A DNA stretch of 64,000 bases from positions 186,001 to 250,000 of the forward strand of contig NZ_CP147520.1 of the NCBI RefSeq assembly GCF_037201975.1, in the 5' to 3' direction. Position 1 is the stretch's first letter. Every line of letters starts with the position of its first letter. The translations under genes and the position numbers were made by a program. The notes under the pieces were generated by a model. The model searched no databases. It saw nothing but the letters and a program-made list of their open reading frames with translations, and was not told the origin of the DNA. Shown here piece by piece: positions 59,771 through 64,000 of this stretch. This DNA is from Streptomyces sp. TG1A-60. GTDB taxonomy: Bacteria; Actinomycetota; Actinomycetes; Streptomycetales; Streptomycetaceae.

Positions 59771-59771
59771 A
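58323..59771 (+). CDS. IS1380-family transposase
   Basis: 482 residues. DDE-type transposase with the first Asp in IVIDIDATIITSASKK (about residues 149-164), the second in KILIRLDGAGATHGLLEHL (about 220-238), and downstream family motifs GWRYCITATNI and LPSASWEVNRGWMLAANLAADL. It starts with GTG 58323. The family core is complete, but the last residues (SCSSGSG) look read through into foreign DNA, so the C-terminus may be slightly truncated and the right inverted repeat is missing. It may be inactive for lack of an end rather than lack of enzyme. Confidence 0.9.
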   Translation: MSKSTGWDRRLSVVADGKRLIGHAGAVLLRRCADRTGLTGALAKELPSSTAAIWRERAGVLVHLAVAIALGAANLSEAEQLQLHHRPLFGPSASDSTARRTLAALDETVLAKIAKARARVRRHVWSLLRLRPGGFPWLTVAGKRLTGWIVIDIDATIITSASKKAGAAVTFKKTFGFHPLAAWCANTTESLAMLLRPGNAGANTVADHIRVLTDALAQIPGSSAAKILIRLDGAGATHGLLEHLEALNTTRRTVRYTVGWTITEDDEKAIAKLPKSAWETSLHQDGSLQEGYFVAELTGLNTREGWPEGMRLIVRRVRPTRRHLKKLTAFEKKTGWRYCITATNIRHMWGIAGSGHSQFLDVLHRSHAKVEDRVRTNKATGLDNLPSASWEVNRGWMLAANLAADLDAWVRLLALHDIEGLADAEPKTMRFRLYHLPARLADHARRRWLRIDATWPWAQAFTTCWQRLSALWQTGSCSSGSG

Positions 59772-59812
59772 TGATCTGGACGGAGGTTCGGGTGCGGTCG
59801 CGGGCATGAGAG

Positions 59813-59871
59813 AACGGGCCCCTTGGTAGTGACGCGGTTACGACACCAGCACGACCAAGGAAGCCCGTTGC
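59813..59871 (+). repeat. Inverted repeat at the start of the IS5-type transposase
   Basis: AACGGGCCCCTTGGT (59813-59827) and ACCAAGGAAGCCCGTT (59856-59871) are imperfect inverted copies around a 28-base spacer. The right arm contains the AAGGAAG ribosome-binding site and part of the TTG start codon, so a hairpin in mRNA entering from upstream could hide the start and dampen transposase translation. Confidence 0.6.
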
Positions 59872-60824
59872 CTGATCAGTTGAGCAGTATCTCTGTGCAT
59901 GCGTCCACCGCGGTCACCCCTGGGTGTGACTGCTACGTGCACCGGTTCGGTTCGCTCGCTCCGGGACGGCGGGCAGGCTGCTATCCGAGTGACATGACGG
60001 ATGCGGAGTGGGCCGAGGTCCGCGCCGCGATGCCGGTGCCGGCCTGGCTCCTGAAGCGGGGCGGGCGTCCGGAGGCGTACTGCCACCGGACAATGCTCGA
60101 CGCGGTGCGCTACCTGGTCGACAACGGCGTGAAGTGGACGGCTCTGCCGGTCGATTTCCCGTACTGGCGGGCGGTCTACGACTTCTTCCGCCGCTGGCGG
60201 GCCTACGACTATGCGCGTGAACTGTACGAACGCCTGCGATGTTCGGCGAGGGAGCGCGCCGGCCGCAACGCCGAGCCCAGTGCGGGCATCATCGACAGTC
60301 AGTCGGTGGACGCCTCCGAGACCGTCGGCGAGGACAGCCGCGGATACGACGGCGGCAAGTCACGTGACGGCCGCAAGCGTCACATCCTGACCGACACCGA
60401 GGGCCTGCTCCTGGAAGTGACCGTGACCACGGCCGATGTGCACGACTCCAAGGCCGCCCCCGCACTGCTGGAGACGTTCATGCAGCAGCCGGGCCGGCTG
60501 CTGCAACTGGTGTGGGTCGACAGCGCCTACCAGGGTCCGGCGCTGGCGAAGGCGTTCGCCCGTCACGGAGTCCGGACCGAGGTCGTGCGCCGCTCCGACG
60601 GACAACGCGGATTTGTCGTACTGGCCCGCAGGTGGGTCGTGGAGCGGACGCTGAGCTGGCTGGCCCGCTCACGCCGCCTCAACCGCGACCACGAACGCCG
60701 CCCCGACCACCATGCCCAGATGGTGTGGTGGGCCGCCGTGATCAGACTTTCCCGGCGCCTGGCCGCAGACGCTCCGCGCTGGCCGGAGAAGCGTCCCGGC
60801 CGACTGCTCCGGGCGCGGGCATGA
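59868..60824 (+). CDS. IS5-family transposase
   Basis: About 318 residues from TTG 59868 (AAGGAAG upstream); ATG 59994 is an internal alternative beginning MTDAEWAEVRAAMPVPAW. All three catalytic acids are in place: Asp in GIIDSQSVDAS, Asp in WVDSAYQGPALA and Glu in RWVVERTLSWLARSRRL, so the enzyme looks intact. It overlaps the 3' end of the convergent gene (60742-61308) by 83 bases. CGCGGGCATGA occurs on both sides (about 59800 and at the stop codon), but I cannot define the element ends. Confidence 0.92.
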   Translation: MPDQLSSISVHASTAVTPGCDCYVHRFGSLAPGRRAGCYPSDMTDAEWAEVRAAMPVPAWLLKRGGRPEAYCHRTMLDAVRYLVDNGVKWTALPVDFPYWRAVYDFFRRWRAYDYARELYERLRCSARERAGRNAEPSAGIIDSQSVDASETVGEDSRGYDGGKSRDGRKRHILTDTEGLLLEVTVTTADVHDSKAAPALLETFMQQPGRLLQLVWVDSAYQGPALAKAFARHGVRTEVVRRSDGQRGFVVLARRWVVERTLSWLARSRRLNRDHERRPDHHAQMVWWAAVIRLSRRLAADAPRWPEKRPGRLLRARA

Positions 60825-61308
60825 ACCGTCCGTCCTTCGCCCGCACCAGCCAGCCCCGCTTCTCCAGCACATAGGCACGGTGCCGGATCTTCTCCACCTC
60901 GTTCTTGATCTCCGCTTCCCGGCCCACCGCCCGCGTCAGCTCCACCCCGTTCACCGGCCCCGAAGCGGCCACCACCGCGGCGAACACCTCCCGATACAAG
61001 CCGCCGAGCACCTCCTCGCCCATGCCCGACCGCCACACCGGCGGCCGCTCGCCATGCCCCGCGCCCGGGCCGCCCGATCCCACGGCGACAGCCATCTCAC
61101 CACCGGACGGCACCAGAACCGGCGTATTTACCGGGCTCTCCACGGCCAGCACCGACACAAGCTCCTCACGCCCCACCCGGGCCCGCTCGACCCGCTCCCG
61201 CGCGGCATCCACCTCCGCCTGAGCCTGCTCCAGGACCTCCGTCCAGGACTCCAGATCCTGCCTCGCCCGCGCCTCACGCTGTTCCATCAACCCCAGCACC
61301 GACGGCAT
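60742..61308 (-). CDS. Coiled-coil/winged-helix protein of unknown function, IS-associated
   Basis: 188 residues from ATG 61308 (GAGGAGGG four bases upstream). The N-terminal third is a charged coiled coil (EQREARARQDLESWTEVLEQ and beyond), then a Gly-rich linker, then a winged-helix-like segment (EEVLGGLYREVFAAVVAAS, GREAEIKNEVEKIRHRAYVLEKRGWLVRAKDGRF). The same layout makes up the N-terminal two thirds of the chimeric gene at 57127-57873. The C-terminal 25 codons overlap, in antisense, the end of the IS5-type transposase, and may have been altered by its insertion. DNA binding is plausible; function unknown. Confidence 0.6.
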   Translation of the reverse strand: MPSVLGLMEQREARARQDLESWTEVLEQAQAEVDAARERVERARVGREELVSVLAVESPVNTPVLVPSGGEMAVAVGSGGPGAGHGERPPVWRSGMGEEVLGGLYREVFAAVVAASGPVNGVELTRAVGREAEIKNEVEKIRHRAYVLEKRGWLVRAKDGRFMPAPGAVGRDASPASAERLRPGAGKV

Positions 61309-61869
61309 CGCACCCTCCTCGATCCACAACAAGCCGTCCGCTGCCTGCCCCTACCCCAAGGCGATCATGCCCCGCACACGAAGAAGCCCCTGCTCATCGA
61401 ACAGGGACTCCCTTTGCCACAACGCACTCACCGCCCTCCCAGCTGTCACCTGACAGCCGGGCACTGCCCCGACAAACACCAGGAAGGAGAAGACCGGCAG
61501 CACTCCGGGCCCGTGGAACCCGGCGCACCCGCGGCGTCACGCGACGGCCCACCTCGAACGGCCCGAGGACATTACGGGCGAACTGCCGAGCAGGCCAGCC
61601 ACCGAACCCCGCTGACGAATCGAGGGCAACAGCCCCGAGAACACCACATCTACAAGCTCGTTGACATCTCGCATGTAAATGTCAACGACCTTGGCAACCC
61701 TCCGTCACCACCGAATATGAGACAGGGCCGTTAAATTGACACACCCGCGCCGGTTCGAACACGGTGGCCGACCACCTGCGGGTGTTGCGTTTTGGGCGGG
61801 TCAGAGAGAGATATGACACGCGGAAGTTAGAATACAGCGACGACTTGCGGATATGAGAAAGGCAGGGCC
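61309..61869. other. Non-coding stretch with hairpins and an IS1380 remnant
   Basis: 561 bp without a supported gene. It contains a short hairpin GCTGTCA-CC-TGACAGC (61442-61457), a larger one with perfect arms CGTTGACAT/ATGTCAACG (61659-61667 and 61679-61687), and a remnant at about 61755-61787 reading SNTVADHLRVL. That remnant matches the NTVADHIRVL segment of the IS1380 transposase at 58323-59771. The AT-richer end just before 61870 should hold the promoter of the epimerase gene. Confidence 0.6.
61659..61687. repeat. Perfect inverted repeat upstream of the epimerase gene
   Basis: CGTTGACAT and ATGTCAACG, nine bases each, separated by 11 bases. It could be an operator, a terminator stem or a leftover IS end; there is no U tract. 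Confidence 0.5.
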
Positions 61870-62463
61870 ATGCGAATCGAAGGCGCGTGGGCCATGCAGC
61901 CCCCCATTTTGTCTGACAGTCGGGGAACATTTCATGAGTGGTACCGCGCGGAAGACTTCCGGGCCACCCTCGGACACGAACTGACGTTCGCTCAGGCGAA
62001 CTGCTCGGTGTCCAGGCGCGGGGTGATCCGTGGCGTCCACTTCTCGGATGTGCCGCCGGGCCAGGCCAAGTACGTGAAGTGTGTGCGCGGGGCGGTCCTT
62101 GATGTTGTCGTTGACATCCGTATCGGATCCCCGACCTACGGAGAGTGGGAGGGCGTACGGCTCGATGACATCAACCATCAGGCCGTCTACCTGGCCTCAG
62201 GATTGGGTCATGCCTTCATGGCACTGACTGACGAGGCGACGGTCGTCTATGTCTGCTCGGAGCGCTACGCGCCGGAACGTGAGCACGCGATCCATCCCCT
62301 CGACCCGGCACTCGGCATTGCCTGGCCTCAAGGACTGGAGCATGTTCTCTCTGCCAAGGACAGCCGGGCGCCGACGCTCGCTCAAGCCCGGAGTAGTGGG
62401 CTACTGCCGCGATACGAGGACTGCATCGTGCAAACGATCCGGCCGAACGGGCGGGTTCACTGA
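61870..62463 (+). CDS. dTDP-4-dehydro-6-deoxyglucose 3,5-epimerase-like (RmlC family)
   Basis: 197-residue cupin of the RmlC family, which epimerises C3 and/or C5 of dTDP-4-keto-6-deoxyhexoses. Visible: DSRGTFHEWYR near the N-terminus, the catalytic His in RGVIRGVHFSDVPPGQAKY, the strand KCVRGAVLDVVVDIRIGSPTYGEW, GLGHAFMAL, and the active-site Tyr region VVYVCSERYAPEREHAI. It forms L-sugars such as rhamnose or branches thereof. The ATG at 61870 follows AGAAAGGCAGGG. It is convergent with rmlD and rmlB, which supply and consume the same intermediate, so the three form one sugar pathway. Exact product (3,5- or mono-epimerase) cannot be told from sequence by eye. Confidence 0.92.
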   Translation: MRIEGAWAMQPPILSDSRGTFHEWYRAEDFRATLGHELTFAQANCSVSRRGVIRGVHFSDVPPGQAKYVKCVRGAVLDVVVDIRIGSPTYGEWEGVRLDDINHQAVYLASGLGHAFMALTDEATVVYVCSERYAPEREHAIHPLDPALGIAWPQGLEHVLSAKDSRAPTLAQARSSGLLPRYEDCIVQTIRPNGRVH

Positions 62464-62491
62464 CCCGGGCCGTACGTCTCTGCCTCTGGGC

Positions 62492-63361
62492 TCATGCCCA
62501 GCGCCGGCCGCCGAGGGTCTCGGCGAACGCGACGGACAGGGCGTCACGCCATGGCCGGATCGGTGCGATGCCCACCTCTTTCCAGCGGTTGTGTGCCAGC
62601 ACGCTGTACGCGGGACGGGGTGCGGCCGTTGGGAATGCCCTACTGGTCGTCGCCCGGACCCGGGCGGGGTCGGCGCCTAGCAGGCGGAATACCTCCTGCG
62701 CGAGGGCGAACCACGTCGTCTGGCCGCGACTGGTGGCGTGGAAGATGCCGGTGGAGTGAGTATTTCGTCCGAGAGCGATGACACGATCCGCGACATCGCC
62801 TGCCCAGGTGGGCTGTCCATGTTGGTCGGCGACGACATCTACTGCCGCTTGTTCCCTCTCCAGACGGGCCATGGTGCGTAGGAAGTTGGCACCGTGCGCT
62901 CCGTAGAGCCAGGCGGTGCGGACGACTGCGCTGGCGTCGGGCAGGGTACTGAGAACGGCCCGTTCCCCGGCGAGCTTGGTGCGTCCGTACGCGGTTCGCG
63001 GAGCGGGTTCGTCCGCTTCGTCGTAGGGCCATGCGGAGTCTCCGGGGAAGACGTAGTCGGTCGAGATATGGATGAGACGGGCGTCAAGTGCGGCGCAGGC
63101 CTCGGCGAGGTGGCGGGCCCCGTCGGCGTTGACACGGTATGCGTCGTCCTCGTTGGATTCGGCCTGGTCGACCGCTGTCCAGGCGGCGCAGTTGACGACA
63201 ATGTCGGGCCTGGTGTCGGCACATGCACGCCGCACGGCCTTGGCGTCGGTAATGTCGAGCCGGTGGCGGGTGGTCGCGGCCACGGAGTCGCCGTCGTGCC
63301 GGAGCCGATGAACGATTTCCTGGCCGAGCATGCCGCGCGCGCCTGTGACGAGCCACCTCAT
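62492..63361 (-). CDS. rmlD: dTDP-4-dehydrorhamnose reductase
   Basis: 289-residue short-chain reductase that reduces dTDP-4-keto-L-rhamnose with NAD(P)H to dTDP-L-rhamnose. The start ATG 63361 overlaps the rmlB stop as ATGA and opens directly into the Rossmann motif TGARGMLGQEIVHRL. Other features: ISTDYVFPGD (catalytic Thr region), YGRTKLAGERAV (YxxxK), and VRTAWLYGAHGANFLRTM. A longer start upstream would overlap rmlB heavily and add unrelated residues. Co-translated with rmlB. Confidence 0.95.
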   Translation of the reverse strand: MRWLVTGARGMLGQEIVHRLRHDGDSVAATTRHRLDITDAKAVRRACADTRPDIVVNCAAWTAVDQAESNEDDAYRVNADGARHLAEACAALDARLIHISTDYVFPGDSAWPYDEADEPAPRTAYGRTKLAGERAVLSTLPDASAVVRTAWLYGAHGANFLRTMARLEREQAAVDVVADQHGQPTWAGDVADRVIALGRNTHSTGIFHATSRGQTTWFALAQEVFRLLGADPARVRATTSRAFPTAAPRPAYSVLAHNRWKEVGIAPIRPWRDALSVAFAETLGGRRWA

Positions 63362-64000
63362 GGTCGGGCTCCCACGCTGGCGCGGGCCTTCAGTGGCTCC
63401 CACCAGGGCCGGTTTTCGCGGTACCACTGGACGGTTTCGGTCAGTCCGGTCGCGAAGTCCCTGCGTGGCCGGTATCCGAGTTCGCGTTTGATTTTGGAGT
63501 AGTCGAGGGCGTAGCGGCGGTCATGTCCCTTGCGGTCCACGGCGTACTCGACGCTGTCCCAGCCGCTGCCACAAGCTGACAGAAGGTGCTCCGCCAGCTC
63601 GCGATTGGTCATGGCGGTGCCACCGCCGATGTTGTAGATCTCCCCTGGGCGCCCCGCGCGCCGGACGAGTTCGATGGCGTTGATGTGGTCGTCGATGTGC
63701 AGCCAGTCACGGATGTGCAGGCCGTCGCCGTACAGCGGAACCTTCTCTCCGTCCAGCAGGCCGGTGATGAACAGCGGAATGAACTTTTCGGGGAATTGGT
63801 GGTGGCCGTAGTTGTTGGTGCAGCGCGTGATGCGCACATCGAGGCCATGAGTTCGGTGGTAGGCGAGAGCGATCAGGTCGCTCGATGCCTTCGCGGCCGC
63901 GTAAGGTGAACTGGGGCTGAGTGCTTGGTCCTCGGTGCAGAATCCGGAGTCGATCGAGCCGTAGACCTCGTCTGTCGACACATGCACAAAGGTCCGCGGG
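63358..64000 (-). CDS. rmlB: dTDP-glucose 4,6-dehydratase, C-terminal two thirds (runs off window)
   Basis: Partial extended SDR. About 214 C-terminal residues are visible, including the catalytic STDEVYG (Thr-Asp-Glu), YAAAKASSD (YxxxK), RCTNNYGHHQFPEKFIP, and the C-terminal region GHDRRYALDYSKIKRELGYRP. It converts dTDP-glucose to dTDP-4-keto-6-deoxyglucose, the common precursor of deoxysugars. The reading frame is open to base 64000, where PRTFVHVSTDEVYG continues, so the start is outside. The stop overlaps the rmlD start (ATGA). Confidence 0.95.
   Translation of the reverse strand, partial: PRTFVHVSTDEVYGSIDSGFCTEDQALSPSSPYAAAKASSDLIALAYHRTHGLDVRITRCTNNYGHHQFPEKFIPLFITGLLDGEKVPLYGDGLHIRDWLHIDDHINAIELVRRAGRPGEIYNIGGGTAMTNRELAEHLLSACGSGWDSVEYAVDRKGHDRRYALDYSKIKRELGYRPRRDFATGLTETVQWYRENRPWWEPLKARASVGARP

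Overview
This is very high-GC actinomycete DNA, almost certainly Streptomyces. The evidence is giant modular type I polyketide synthase (PKS) genes, a LuxR-type (LAL) regulator carrying two rare TTA codons, and a tap-tpg pair, the telomere-replication genes of linear Streptomyces replicons. The tap-tpg pair suggests the window lies in a chromosome arm near a telomere, or on a linear plasmid.

Layout, right to left along the main minus-strand transcript. At 48.6-45.0 kb is a tightly overlapping operon: an Hsp90 (htpG), an acyl-CoA carboxylase epsilon-like peptide, a metallophosphoesterase resembling mycobacterial PptH, and a PptT-type phosphopantetheinyl transferase. A type II thioesterase (44.7-43.9 kb) and a crotonyl-CoA carboxylase/reductase (43.9-42.6 kb) follow. 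Then come three PKS genes: PKS1 (42.4-17.7 kb, five modules), PKS2 (17.7-12.8 kb, one module) and PKS3 (12.8 kb to beyond base 1, three modules visible). The LAL regulator at 48,987-51,809 is divergent from htpG and is the likely pathway activator. The nine visible modules predict an acyl chain with a 1,3-diol, a conjugated triene, then a polyol with one methyl branch. Eight acyltransferases look malonyl-specific and one methylmalonyl-specific. No loading module, thioesterase domain or ethylmalonyl-type acyltransferase is in view, so the assembly line continues outside the window. PKS1 and PKS3 are each split by one-base indels in G/C runs. The same happens in a transposase, so sequencing error is the simplest explanation and I annotate the PKS genes as intact.

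Right of the regulator is a mobile-element and replicon-maintenance zone. It holds a decayed IS701-like element (51.9-53.3 kb), the tap-tpg operon (53.4-56.2 kb) with two 19-bp palindromic operator candidates, a 5'-truncated AraC regulator, and a 1.04-kb element with ~100-bp inverted repeats carrying a chimeric gene. Beyond these are an IS256 relic, an IS1380 transposase, an IS5-type transposase and a wHTH accessory gene. From 61.9 kb to the right edge are dTDP-deoxysugar genes (rmlC-type epimerase, rmlD, partial rmlB). They could serve glycosylation of the polyketide or an unrelated locus.
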